Source: Campylobacteraceae bacterium (GTDB taxonomy: Bacteria > Campylobacterota > Campylobacteria > Campylobacterales > BB28). From it: a DNA stretch of 38,461 nucleotides. The DNA is taken from the NCBI GenBank assembly GCA_016744535.1, contig JADGEE010000018.1, forward strand, positions 1-38,461, in the 5' to 3' direction. This document shows, in pieces, positions 17,165-26,988 of the stretch. Under the pieces are notes generated by a model that made no database searches, was not told where the DNA came from, and saw nothing but the letters and a program-made list of their open reading frames with translations. The position numbers and the translations under genes were made by a program. Position 1 is the stretch's first letter, and each line of letters opens with the position of its first letter.

Positions 17165-18548
17165 AAACTTATGGATTTTAACAGAAGAAAGACCAAAAAA
17201 AGAGGTTATAGAAGTAATTTTTAACAAATATTTAACAGATAATAAAATTGCAAGTTTCATTGATAATATTAGAATAATACCAATTTTAAATAAAGATGAG
17301 TTTTCTTTTACTTATGAAATAACAGGAATTAAAACACCTAAAATTTTAAATATTTATTTGAAAATAATAAGTGGAACATCTAGCTTTGTAGATTATTTAG
17401 TTTTTGAAAGTATTAATGAGCCAAACCAAAATGATATACCAATATATGCAATTGAAGAGACTAAAACTGATGACAAAGAGAGTAGAAATACAGGAGTATA
17501 TCAACGGTGTTCTAAATTTGTATATGTAGATTTTTTCTATCCAAACATATCGAAAATAATGTTATATAATTTACAAATAGAGCAAAAAAAAGAAGCAACA
17601 TTAACATATATTTTTGGTACAAAAATGTTAAAGACATTAGGTGTTGAAATTTTGGGTAAAAAAGGAATTAATAATGAAAAATATAATGCTTTTAAAACAA
17701 TTGATGAGTTAATAGATTTAAAAAATAGTATGCCTAAAACTAGAAATGGTGTTACAGTTAGACTAACAAAAAAAAATAATTCTATTGAAATAAGTGCACG
17801 ATTAGAGAAAAGTGGTAAATTAGGAAGTGACCCAAGTATAGGAATGACTACAATTATTTCAAATTGTCTTAGAAAGTTGGGTTGGAACAAAGATATTATC
17901 ATTACGCAACATAATTTACCGAACCAACAAAGTGTAGGTAAAAATAATAAATTTATTCAAATTGCAAATAAATTAAATATAAAACTTGAAAATTTAAATA
18001 TACCAATAGCTAAACCCAAAAATCAATATTGGTATTATGAAATTAATGGTGAAAAAATTAGTACAATTTTTTTAGATATTGTAGTAGATGAATTTTCTCA
18101 AGGTTTTACAATATATCACAATCACGCTGGTTGTGAAAGAGGATATTTTTTAACAAAAGATGGTAAAAAATTAACAATTGAAAAATATACTGATAGAGAT
18201 AAATATAAGGGTGGAGATAAAACTCAAATTATTAATCTTCCTGATTTAGTATTAATAGATAATTCTGAAGATTTAATTATCAATATTGAAGGAGAAATGT
18301 ATAAAAATGCAAAAGCAGGAATTAAACAATTAGAGGGCTTTGACGCTTTTGAAAAACATTATATAACAAAATACTATCCTAAGTTTGAAATAAATCGTAC
18401 AGTTGTTTTGTATGGTAGTGAAGATAATAACAGACCTATTGGGAAAATTAGTTTTATTTTAAATACTCAAGGTAAAATATTAATTAGCTTAACAGCACCT
18501 AAATTATTTCAAAAATCATTTGATAATATTTTTGATTATTGGAACTAA
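17157..18548 (+). CDS. putative type II restriction endonuclease (unrecognised)
   Basis: 463 aa from ATG 17157, which overlaps the M1 stop by 8 nt; in-frame ATG 17094 lies inside M1 and would add 21 residues derived from its coding sequence. I do not recognise the family. A PD-(D/E)xK-like arrangement is visible: D79 in SFVDYLVFES, then E101-T-K103 in YAIEETKTDD, 22 residues later. The context, between two adenine methyltransferases with almost no gaps, is the main reason for the call. It lacks helicase or Walker motifs, so types I and III are excluded. The C-terminal region (DIVVDEFSQGF, GCERGYFLT, PDLVLIDN, INIEGEMY) contains further acidic candidates that could equally form the active site. 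Confidence 0.7.
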   Translation: MFKNLWILTEERPKKEVIEVIFNKYLTDNKIASFIDNIRIIPILNKDEFSFTYEITGIKTPKILNIYLKIISGTSSFVDYLVFESINEPNQNDIPIYAIEETKTDDKESRNTGVYQRCSKFVYVDFFYPNISKIMLYNLQIEQKKEATLTYIFGTKMLKTLGVEILGKKGINNEKYNAFKTIDELIDLKNSMPKTRNGVTVRLTKKNNSIEISARLEKSGKLGSDPSIGMTTIISNCLRKLGWNKDIIITQHNLPNQQSVGKNNKFIQIANKLNIKLENLNIPIAKPKNQYWYYEINGEKISTIFLDIVVDEFSQGFTIYHNHAGCERGYFLTKDGKKLTIEKYTDRDKYKGGDKTQIINLPDLVLIDNSEDLIINIEGEMYKNAKAGIKQLEGFDAFEKHYITKYYPKFEINRTVVLYGSEDNNRPIGKISFILNTQGKILISLTAPKLFQKSFDNIFDYWN

Positions 18549-18549
18549 T

Positions 18550-19620
18550 TTGAGATTTATAGGTAATAAAGAAAGATTAGTTGATTGGATATATTCAACA
18601 ATAAAATCTAACAATATTAACGGGGAAATCTTTTTTGATTTTTTTTCTGGAACATCAAATGTTGGTAAATTTTTTAAAGAAAAAAATTATCAAATAGTAT
18701 CATCTGATTTATTATATTTTAGCTATGTATTACAAAGAGCATATTTAGTAAATAATGAAACTCCTCAATTTCAAAAACTAATATCAAATATAAAAATTAA
18801 ATCAAATTTATTAATAGCAAATAATTATGAATTAATAATAGAGTTTTTAAATCAATTAGCATTAATAGATGGATTTATTTATAATAATTATGCTCCTAGT
18901 GGTACAAAACAGTTATTACAACCTAGAATGTACTTTATAGATGATAATGCCAAAAAAATAGATGCTATTCGTATAAAAATAGAAGAGTGGAAAATAAATA
19001 AATTAATAGATGATAATGAATATTTTATATTATTAGCTTGTTTAATTGAAAGTGTTCCATTTTTTGCAAATATTTTAGGTGTATTTGCTGCTTTTAAAAA
19101 AGGTTGGGATAAAAGAGCATTAAAACCTTTCTTATTAAAACCAATTAAGATATATAAAAATACTAAAAATCATTTTGTTTTTAATACTTCTAGTTTAGAA
19201 TTATTGCAAAAATTTAAATATGACATAATATATCTTGACCCACCATACAATCAAAGACAATATGCACCAAATTATCATTTGTTAGAAACTATTGCAAAAT
19301 ATGATAATCCTGAAATTAAAGGTATTACAGGAATGAGAAATTATGATAATCAAAAATCAAATTTTTGCAATAAAGAAAAAGCATTAAATGATTTAGAATT
19401 AATTCTTAAATCTAATAATTATAAATATATTTTATTAAGTTATAACAATGAAGGAATAATGCCTAAAGAAGATATTTTACAAATTATGCAAAGATATGGA
19501 AGTGTAAAAATTGAGGAATATAATTATTTGAGATTTAAAAGTAACAATAATGGTAAAAATAAAAATAAAAAATTTATAACAGAGTTATTATATATATTAA
19601 AAAACAAAACACATAATTAA
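18550..19620 (+). CDS. D12-class DNA adenine-N6 methyltransferase, M2 (FokI-like)
   Basis: 356 aa from TTG 18550, one nucleotide after the endonuclease stop; this start gives the family N-terminus MRFIGNKERLVDWI. ATG 18520 would overlap by 29 nt and add ten residues. Motif X is FIGNKERL, motif I FFDFFSGTSNVGKFF, and catalytic motif IV LDPPYNQRQYAPNYHLLE, typical of the COG3392/FokI-C-terminal group. M1 and M2 are only distantly alike, so each probably methylates one strand of a non-palindromic site. No gene follows before gyrA, making this the end of the island. Confidence 0.9.
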   Translation: MRFIGNKERLVDWIYSTIKSNNINGEIFFDFFSGTSNVGKFFKEKNYQIVSSDLLYFSYVLQRAYLVNNETPQFQKLISNIKIKSNLLIANNYELIIEFLNQLALIDGFIYNNYAPSGTKQLLQPRMYFIDDNAKKIDAIRIKIEEWKINKLIDDNEYFILLACLIESVPFFANILGVFAAFKKGWDKRALKPFLLKPIKIYKNTKNHFVFNTSSLELLQKFKYDIIYLDPPYNQRQYAPNYHLLETIAKYDNPEIKGITGMRNYDNQKSNFCNKEKALNDLELILKSNNYKYILLSYNNEGIMPKEDILQIMQRYGSVKIEEYNYLRFKSNNNGKNKNKKFITELLYILKNKTHN

Positions 19621-19668
19621 ATTTATGAAAAAGTAAAAATTAACGCTATATTAGATTTTTAGTATATA

Positions 19669-19679
19669 TATAGTAAAAT
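19669..19679 (+). promoter_or_regulatory. candidate -10 region for gyrA
   Basis: TATAGT (19669-19674) overlaps TAAAAT (19674-19679), 29-39 nt upstream of the gyrA ATG, which is preceded by GAGGA. The gap after the island (87 nt) makes a separate gyrA promoter likely; the exact hexamer cannot be fixed by eye. Confidence 0.35.
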
Positions 19680-19707
19680 AAAAGCAAAAACTTGAGGATA
19701 AATTTGG

Positions 19708-22200
19708 ATGAATGAAAACAATTTGATTGAAGAAGATATTCAAAATATAGATATTGAAACTACTCTAAAAAGTAGCTATCTCGATTACTCTATGAGTGTT
19801 ATCATCGGTAGAGCTTTACCTGACGCGAGAGATGGATTAAAACCAGTTCATAGAAGAATACTTTATGCTATGAATGATCTTAGTTTAACTCACCGTTCAG
19901 CCTATAAAAAGTGTGCTAGAATTGTTGGGGATGTAATTGGTAAATACCACCCACACGGAGATAATGCTGTTTATGATGCACTTGTAAGGTTAGCACAAGA
20001 TTTTTCAATGAGAGTTCCACTTGTTGATGGACAAGGAAACTTTGGGTCAATTGATGGAGATAATGCTGCTGCTCAAAGATATACAGAAGCTAGAATGACG
20101 GCAATTTCTGAAGAGATTTTAAGAGATATAGATAGAGACACAGTCGATTTTGTACCAAATTATGATGATAGTATGAGAGAACCTGATGTTCTACCTAGTC
20201 GTGTTCCTAATCTGCTTTTAAATGGAAGTAGTGGTATTGCAGTTGGAATGGCAACAAATATTCCACCACATAATTTAAATGAATTAATTGATGCTTTAAT
20301 GATTATGATTGATAATCCTGATACCTCTTTAAATGAGATAATGGAATTTATCAAAGGACCAGATTTTCCTACTAAAGGGATAATTTTTGGAAAAGCTGGA
20401 ATAATTCAAGCATATACTACTGGAAAAGGTAGAATTAAAGTTAGAGCTAAAACTCATATAGAGACTAAACCTAGTGGAAATAGAGAAGTAATTGTAATTG
20501 ACGAACTTCCATATCAAGTAAATAAATCAAGGTTAATTGAGCAAATTGTATATTTAGTAAGAGATAAACAAGTTGAAGGAATTAGCGAAATTAGAGATGA
20601 GAGTGATAGAGATGGGATTAGAGTTGTAATTGAGCTTAAAAAAGATGTGATGAGCGAAGTTGTATTAAATCATCTATTTAAATCTACAAATCTACAAGTA
20701 ACTTTCGGAATTATGTTAATTGCGATAGATAATAAAGAGCCAAAACTATTTAATTTAAAAGAGCTTTTAAATATATTTATCAAACATAGAAAAACTGTAA
20801 TTATTAGAAGAACTATTTATGAACTTCAAAAAGCTGAAAGTAGAGCTCATATTTTAGAGGGTTTAAAAATTGCCCTAGAGAATATTGATGATATTGTTAA
20901 AGTTATAAAAGCTAGTTCAAACACACAGATGGCAAAAGAGAATTTAAGTGATAAATTTAATTTGAGCGAAATTCAAGCTAGTGCGATTCTTGATATGAAA
21001 TTAAATAGATTAACTTCACTTGAAATTGAAAAGATAGAGAATGAATATAATGCACTTTTAAAAGAGATGGAAAGACTTAATGAAATTTTAAAAAGTGAAG
21101 ATAGATTAAAAGTCATTATCAAAGAGGAGTTAATAGAAATTAGAGAGAAATTTTCTTCTAAAAGAAATACAGAAATTGAAGATGATTATGACGAAATTGA
21201 TGTAAAAGATTTAATTATAAAAGAGGAAGTTGTAGTTACAATGACTCACAAAGGTTACATCAAAAGAGTTCCTAGCAAAACTTATGAGAAACAAAATAGA
21301 GGTGGAAAAGGCAAAACTGCTTTAACTACTTATGAAGATGATTTTATTAAAGATTTCTTTACAGTAAATAGCCACGATACTTTAATGTTTGTGACAAATA
21401 AAGGTCAATTATATTGGCTTGAAGTTTACAAAATACCTGAAGCTGGAAGAGTAGCAAAAGGAAAAGCTATTGTTAATTTAATCAATTTAGATGAAGATGA
21501 ATCAATTAGAGCAGTAATCGCTACAACAGATTTTGCCGAGAGTAAATCTCTTGTATTTTTTACTAAAAATGGAACTGTTAAGAGAACAAACTTAAGTAAT
21601 TTTTCAAATATTAGAAAAAATGGAGTAAGGGCTATTGTATTAGATGATAATGATGAGTTAGTTACAGCTAATATTTTAGATGAAAACTCAAAAGAGGTAT
21701 TTATTGCAACAAAAAGTGGTATGGGAATTAAATTTACAATTAATGATGTTAATTTACGAGAGATAGGAAGAAACGCAAAAGGTGTTCGTGGAATTAAATT
21801 TAAAAGTAAAAATGAAACTGATGAAGTAATTGGAGCAATTACAATTTCAAGTGATGAAGATGAGGTTTTAACTGTAAGTGAGCGAGGAATTGGGAAACGA
21901 ACTACGGCTGGTGAATTTAGATTACAAAGTAGAGCAGGAAGTGGCTCAATTGCAATGAAGCTTACAAATAAAACTGGTGATTTAATAGGAATTGTGAGTA
22001 TAGATGCACATAATGATTTAATGGCACTTAGTGCAAAAGGTAAGATGATTAGAGTTGAAACTGATTCAATTAGAAAAGCTAGCAGAAATACAAGTGGTGT
22101 AAAAATAATTAACGCCTCTGATGATAAAGTTGTATCAATTGCAAAATGCTTTAAAGAGAAAGATGAAGAGTCAGAGATAGATTCAGAAGTTCAAGAATAA
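19708..22200 (+). CDS. gyrA: DNA gyrase subunit A
   Basis: Breaks and rejoins DNA in the A2B2 gyrase that introduces negative supercoils. 830 aa, full length. Catalytic tyrosine Y125 is in [10 protein letters not shown]. The GyrA box needed for wrapping is QNRGGKGK, followed by a six-bladed beta-pinwheel C-terminal domain and an acidic tail. In the quinolone region ([20 protein letters not shown]) the position equal to E. coli S83 is N86; Asn here is wild type in H. pylori, so this does not by itself show resistance. GAGGA lies 9 nt before ATG. Confidence 0.97.
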   Translation: MNENNLIEEDIQNIDIETTLKSSYLDYSMSVIIGRALPDARDGLKPVHRRILYAMNDLSLTHRSAYKKCARIVGDVIGKYHPHGDNAVYDALVRLAQDFSMRVPLVDGQGNFGSIDGDNAAAQRYTEARMTAISEEILRDIDRDTVDFVPNYDDSMREPDVLPSRVPNLLLNGSSGIAVGMATNIPPHNLNELIDALMIMIDNPDTSLNEIMEFIKGPDFPTKGIIFGKAGIIQAYTTGKGRIKVRAKTHIETKPSGNREVIVIDELPYQVNKSRLIEQIVYLVRDKQVEGISEIRDESDRDGIRVVIELKKDVMSEVVLNHLFKSTNLQVTFGIMLIAIDNKEPKLFNLKELLNIFIKHRKTVIIRRTIYELQKAESRAHILEGLKIALENIDDIVKVIKASSNTQMAKENLSDKFNLSEIQASAILDMKLNRLTSLEIEKIENEYNALLKEMERLNEILKSEDRLKVIIKEELIEIREKFSSKRNTEIEDDYDEIDVKDLIIKEEVVVTMTHKGYIKRVPSKTYEKQNRGGKGKTALTTYEDDFIKDFFTVNSHDTLMFVTNKGQLYWLEVYKIPEAGRVAKGKAIVNLINLDEDESIRAVIATTDFAESKSLVFFTKNGTVKRTNLSNFSNIRKNGVRAIVLDDNDELVTANILDENSKEVFIATKSGMGIKFTINDVNLREIGRNAKGVRGIKFKSKNETDEVIGAITISSDEDEVLTVSERGIGKRTTAGEFRLQSRAGSGSIAMKLTNKTGDLIGIVSIDAHNDLMALSAKGKMIRVETDSIRKASRNTSGVKIINASDDKVVSIAKCFKEKDEESEIDSEVQE

Positions 22201-22209
22201 AATATTTAA

Positions 22210-24141
22210 ATGTTTCTAAAAAGTCTGAAACTCAAAAATTTTAAAATATATATAGATAAATATTTTGAGTTTAATGAGGGTTTAATTGCAATTATTGGCA
22301 GAAATGGTTCAGGTAAATCAAGCATTTTTGAAGCGATACTCACAGCGTTTTATGGGTTGGCTAAAAAAGAGTTTTTATTAAGTTCTAACGCAAATTCTTC
22401 TGCCAAGGTTGAAATTGAATTAGAGTTTATTTTTGAAAAATTTATCTATAAAATAGTGAGAATATATAGTGGTAAAAGACTTCTAGCTGATGCTAAAATC
22501 TACAAAAACAGTAAATTAATAGAATCTAAAACAACTTCAGTAAATAGATATATCTCAAATCTTTTGGGAATGTCTAAAGAGGCATTTTTAAATACAGTTT
22601 TTACAACTCAAAAAGAGTTAAGTTCCTTAAGTAATATGAATGTCGATGAGAGAAAAAAAATTATTAGAAAATTACTAGGATTTGAAAAATTAGATTACAT
22701 AGAAAAAGAGTTAAAAAATTCAACTAAAAAAAGAGTATTACAGACACAAATAGAAGAGTTAAAGAGTTATTTAATAGATGAGATTCAAATTAATAGAGAT
22801 TTAAAATTTTTACTAAAAGAGTTAAAAGAGTTAAATAAAAAATTACAAAATTTAGAAGATAATAAATTAGATTTTACAGAAGATATTAAAAATTTAAGTG
22901 AAGAAGTTAAAAAATTAAATGAATATAGAGAGAAATTAAATTCACTAAAATATGAAATTAATATTTTAAAAGAGAAGTTAGATAATATAAAATTTAATTT
23001 AAATGAAAAAGAGTTAGAGTTAAAAGAGTTAAATTTTAAAAAGAGTGAATTAAATTTATCTATTAGAGATGAATTTAATAAAACTCAAAATTTAAGAGAT
23101 GAGTTGATAAAAAAAGTTTCAGAAGAAGAGGGAAATATTAAAACTCTAACTAGACAAATAGTAGGTTTAAAAAAATTAGGAAAAAATTCTACTTGTCCAA
23201 CTTGTGAGCAAATATTGCCAAATTTTAATGATATTATAGATTCATTAAATGATAAAATTTTAATACATAATCAAAATATTGAAAATTTAAATTTAAAAGA
23301 GACTCAAGAAAAGTTAAATGAGTTAAAACCAAAATATGAAAATATGTTAAAAATTTCAGAGTTAATTAAAAAGATACCAAAATTAAAAGATAATATTTTA
23401 AAATTAAAAAGTGAGAAAGTGATAAATTTAAGTCTATTAGAGTCAAAAAAAATAGAGTTAGAAGAGAGTGTTTATGATGAGGATTTACATAAAAAAATAT
23501 TGACAGATTTAGAAAAAAAACAAGAAGAGAGAGATAAATTATTAAAAGAAAACTCTTTAATTAAAGATGAATTGAATAAAAATAGAGTTAAAAAAGAGAT
23601 ATTTGAAGATAAGTTAAATAATAATAATAAACTAAAAGATAATATAAAACAAAAAGAGCAAAACTTAGATGATTATAAAAAAATAATAGAAGCAATTAAA
23701 AGTTTTAAAGTTGAGATAAATTCAACTGTTTCACCAAAAATTAGTCAAGAGGCTAGTAAAATATTCTCATTTGCTACAAAAAATTTATATCAAAATTTAA
23801 GAGTTGATAATGATTTTAACTTTTTTATTGAAGATGAAAAAGATGAATATCCAATAGAGAGATACTCTGGTGGTGAAATTGATTTAGCAAATTTTGCACT
23901 TAGAGTTGCTATTTCAAAAGTTTCAAATTATATAAATTCAGATAAAAAAATCTCTATTTTAGCATTTGATGAAATTTTTGGCTCACAAGATGAGATTAGA
24001 AGAGAGGAGATAATAGAAATTTTAAATAATCTCCTAAAAGAGTATTCTCAAATATTTGTAATTACTCATATTGAAGATGTAAAAGAGTCATTTGAAAATA
24101 TTTTAGAACTTAATCTTAATCCCACTCTGGTTGAAAAGTAG
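22210..24141 (+). CDS. sbcC: SbcC/Rad50-like SMC ATPase
   Basis: 643 aa, much shorter than E. coli SbcC (about 1050). Walker A GRNGSGKSS is near residues 30-38; a zinc-hook C329-P-T-C332 sits mid-coil; the signature YSGGEIDLANFALR and Walker B ISILAFDEIFGSQD are near the C-terminus. This is Rad50/SbcC architecture, acting on DNA ends with an SbcD/Mre11 nuclease. No sbcD is adjacent; gyrA ends 9 nt upstream and may share the transcript. The 3' end overlaps the convergent transporter gene by 26 nt. The zinc hook separates it from DndD in this window. Confidence 0.85.
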   Translation: MFLKSLKLKNFKIYIDKYFEFNEGLIAIIGRNGSGKSSIFEAILTAFYGLAKKEFLLSSNANSSAKVEIELEFIFEKFIYKIVRIYSGKRLLADAKIYKNSKLIESKTTSVNRYISNLLGMSKEAFLNTVFTTQKELSSLSNMNVDERKKIIRKLLGFEKLDYIEKELKNSTKKRVLQTQIEELKSYLIDEIQINRDLKFLLKELKELNKKLQNLEDNKLDFTEDIKNLSEEVKKLNEYREKLNSLKYEINILKEKLDNIKFNLNEKELELKELNFKKSELNLSIRDEFNKTQNLRDELIKKVSEEEGNIKTLTRQIVGLKKLGKNSTCPTCEQILPNFNDIIDSLNDKILIHNQNIENLNLKETQEKLNELKPKYENMLKISELIKKIPKLKDNILKLKSEKVINLSLLESKKIELEESVYDEDLHKKILTDLEKKQEERDKLLKENSLIKDELNKNRVKKEIFEDKLNNNNKLKDNIKQKEQNLDDYKKIIEAIKSFKVEINSTVSPKISQEASKIFSFATKNLYQNLRVDNDFNFFIEDEKDEYPIERYSGGEIDLANFALRVAISKVSNYINSDKKISILAFDEIFGSQDEIRREEIIEILNNLLKEYSQIFVITHIEDVKESFENILELNLNPTLVEK

Positions 24142-25054
24142 TATGAATTATAGAAAATTTATGCTCTAATTTATGATTTAACTCTTTTATCAATTTATGA
24201 TATTCATCTAATGAATCTGATTTTAATTTAATATGAGTAGTTAAATTATACATATTATTTGTAATTTCCCAAATATGAATATCGTGTGCTTCAATAATTT
24301 TTTCATTCTCTTCTAAAAATTTTTTAACGATATCTATATCTATTGGAGAAGTCTCTAATAAAATATTAATTGAATCTCTAAGTAGTGTATATGACCATTT
24401 AGCAATAATTAACGCTACTAATAGTGCTAATATAGTGTCTATAATATACCAGTTTGTAAAAAGTACAATAATTGCTCCAATTACTATTGCAACTGAAGAG
24501 AGTGCATCAGCTAACATATGCAAAAAGGCTGATTTTAAATTAATATTATCTTTATCACCTTGCATTAAAATAATACCCGTTACTATATTTACAATTAATC
24601 CTATAATCGCTGTTATAATAGTTATTTTCATATCAATTACTTCAGGATTTATAAATCTCTCAATGGCTTCATAGATAATCCAAATTACACTAAGTGCAAT
24701 TGTTAAACCATTTATAAAAGCAGCTACTATTTCAATTCTATAATATCCAAATGTTTTTTGTAGTGGTGCTGGTTTTGAGGCTAAAATTATAGCAATCAAG
24801 CTAATAGCTAAGGCAAAAGAGTGAGTAAACATATGAATTGCATCTGAAATTAGTGCCAGTGAATTTGCAAATATACCTGCAATTAACTCTATTATCATTG
24901 TAATAAAAGTAATAGCTAATGCTATCTTTAAAAGCTTTTTATCTAAAGTTCTAAAGTCGTGAGAGTGAGTTTCTCCATCTTTATGTGAGTGATTATGATG
25001 TGAATCTTTAATTAAAGGTCTATGAGAGTGAACTCCGAAAATGCAATTTTCCAT
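24116..25054 (-). CDS. cation diffusion facilitator (Zn/Co/Cd efflux) transporter
   Basis: 312 aa, inner-membrane proton-coupled metal exporter of the CDF/CzcD type. The N-terminus is His-rich (residues 9-32, ten His). Six membrane helices follow (about 42-240), then a cytoplasmic C-terminal dimerisation domain (IIEAHDIHIWEI). The TM5 metal site is H179-x3-D183 as expected, but the TM2 site is H74-x3-H78 where most zinc CDFs have H/D-x3-D. Substrate is probably Zn2+ or Co2+; the altered site leaves this open. Overlaps the sbcC 3' end by 26 nt. A short gap separates it from glnK upstream on the same strand, with a hairpin between. Confidence 0.88.
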   Translation of the reverse strand: MENCIFGVHSHRPLIKDSHHNHSHKDGETHSHDFRTLDKKLLKIALAITFITMIIELIAGIFANSLALISDAIHMFTHSFALAISLIAIILASKPAPLQKTFGYYRIEIVAAFINGLTIALSVIWIIYEAIERFINPEVIDMKITIITAIIGLIVNIVTGIILMQGDKDNINLKSAFLHMLADALSSVAIVIGAIIVLFTNWYIIDTILALLVALIIAKWSYTLLRDSINILLETSPIDIDIVKKFLEENEKIIEAHDIHIWEITNNMYNLTTHIKLKSDSLDEYHKLIKELNHKLEHKFSIIHTTFQPEWD

Positions 25055-25153
25055 ATTAATTCCTAAAATATTTTATTTGATTTAATATGTCATAAAAAAG
25101 CTTAAATGATGTTTTTAAATGATTAAAGAGTAGTTAAAAATGAAGAAGTTTAA

Positions 25154-25498
<345 letters not shown>

Positions 25499-25508
25499 TT
25501 AAATTTCC

Positions 25509-26723
25509 TTACTTTGTCTGTCTTGAAAATTCAGGATATGCTTCAAGTCCAGTTTCGTGTAAATCTTCACCGTCATACTCTTCAACTTCACTAACTCTTA
25601 GCCCCATAATTTTATCTAAAATATACCATACAATAAATGAACTTATGAATACAAAAAGACCAATTACTACAATTCCTTTAATTTGTGCTAAAAACGTAAC
25701 TTCTGGATTGAAAATTGCAACAGCAAGTGTTCCCCATATACCAGCTACTAAATGCACACTTAAAGCTCCAACTGGATCATCAATTTTTAATTTATCAAAA
25801 AATGGAACTGCAAATACAACTATCGCACCACCAACTGTACCAACAATAAATGCAGCTATCATTCCATTATCAGGTCCTGCCGTAACTGAAACAAGCCCAG
25901 CTAATGCACCATTTAAAACCATAGTTAAATCAACTTTTTTATAAATTATATGAGTTAATATCGCAGCTATAATTGCCCCAGCAGCAGCAGCCATATTTGT
26001 ATCAGCTATAACTAATGCAATTGCGTCAATATCACCTTTGCTACCCATTGCTAATTGACTTCCACCATTAAATCCAAACCATCCCATCCATAAGATAAAT
26101 GTTCCTAGTGTTGCAAGTGGTAAACTTGAGCCTTGAATTGGTCTTATTTTTCCATCTCTTGAGTATTTTCCTTTTCTAGCACCTAGTATTAAAACACCAG
26201 CAAGTGCAGCCCATCCACCAACAGAGTGTACAATAGTTGAACCAGCAAAATCACTAAAACCTGCAAGTAAACCACCAAGTTCACTTCCACCCCAAGACCA
26301 GTGTCCTTGAATTGGATAAATAACACCTGAAAGTACTACAACAAATAGTAAAAATGGCCATAACTTCATTCTTTCAGCCACAACTCCACTAATTACACTT
26401 GAAGCAGTTGCAACAAAAACAACTTGAAAGAAAAAGTCACTCATAACAGAATGGTCATCATAAGCAATACCGCTTAACATTAAACCACTACCGATGAAAT
26501 CATTACCATCACCATACATTAAATTATAACCTATAAAGTAGTACATTACACAAGCAATTGAGTACAACATAATATTTTTGGTTAAAATTACAACATTATT
26601 TTTAGTTCTTGTAAGACCAGCTTCTAACATTGCAAACCCAGCAGCCATCCACATAACTAAGATAGCCATCATTACAAGTAGAAAACTATCTAATACATAT
26701 TTTACATCAGCAAAATTTTCCAT
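25509..26723 (-). CDS. amtB: ammonium transporter AmtB
   Basis: 404 aa with eleven predicted membrane helices, no long signal peptide. Family signatures include the FSDFAGSTIVHSVGGWAAL segment and its channel His (HSVGG), a second channel His in the SVHLVAGIWGTLA segment, and GWFGFNGGS. Conducts NH4+/NH3 across the inner membrane and is gated by GlnK encoded just downstream. AAAGGAG precedes the ATG; a candidate promoter is listed at 26757-26762. No sigma-54 -24/-12 element was seen. Confidence 0.96.
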   Translation of the reverse strand: MENFADVKYVLDSFLLVMMAILVMWMAAGFAMLEAGLTRTKNNVVILTKNIMLYSIACVMYYFIGYNLMYGDGNDFIGSGLMLSGIAYDDHSVMSDFFFQVVFVATASSVISGVVAERMKLWPFLLFVVVLSGVIYPIQGHWSWGGSELGGLLAGFSDFAGSTIVHSVGGWAALAGVLILGARKGKYSRDGKIRPIQGSSLPLATLGTFILWMGWFGFNGGSQLAMGSKGDIDAIALVIADTNMAAAAGAIIAAILTHIIYKKVDLTMVLNGALAGLVSVTAGPDNGMIAAFIVGTVGGAIVVFAVPFFDKLKIDDPVGALSVHLVAGIWGTLAVAIFNPEVTFLAQIKGIVVIGLFVFISSFIVWYILDKIMGLRVSEVEEYDGEDLHETGLEAYPEFSRQTK

Positions 26724-26756
26724 CTAAAACTCCTTTGTTTTATTTTTTCAGTTGAG

Positions 26757-26762
26757 AGTATA
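26757..26762 (-). promoter_or_regulatory. candidate -10 for amtB-glnK
   Basis: TATACT on the minus strand about 34 nt upstream of the amtB ATG. No -35 recognised, usual for this phylum. Low certainty in AT-rich sequence. Confidence 0.35.
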
Positions 26763-26933
26763 ACTTTTTTTAGTTATTTTAATAGCTATTTAATGATTAA
26801 AAAATAATCATATATCTTTTTTATAATAACTTAAAATATATACTAAGTTATATTTTTGTAACTTTTAATAAAAGAATAACAAAATTAATAAACATTTAAT
26901 TATGAGTTAATTATTTATTAATATAAAGGATAA

Positions 26934-26939
26934 TATAAT
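26934..26939 (+). promoter_or_regulatory. -10 element for the secreted-protein gene at 26989
   Basis: TATAAT 50 nt upstream of ATG 26989. A start about 7 nt downstream would lie at or just after the in-frame TTG at 26944, which supports choosing ATG 26989 as the real start codon. Confidence 0.45.
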
Positions 26940-26988
26940 CTTTTTGTTAAAATCTAATAAACAATCAAGAATAGGAGTGAAAGGAAAA

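Noticed and set aside
17537-17902. Minus-strand ORF of 121 codons inside the endonuclease gene
   Set aside because: Low-complexity Phe/Ile/Ser-rich translation antisense to a well-supported gene; the same applies to the other antisense ORFs, such as those in pglE, gyrA, amtB and pyrB.
10203-19707. Attachment sites or integrase marking the defence island as an integrated element
   Set aside because: No integrase, no tRNA and no direct repeats visible at either edge.
26724-26943. Possible sigma-54 promoter for amtB-glnK
   Set aside because: No GG-N10-GC -24/-12 pair could be found; only a sigma-70-like -10.
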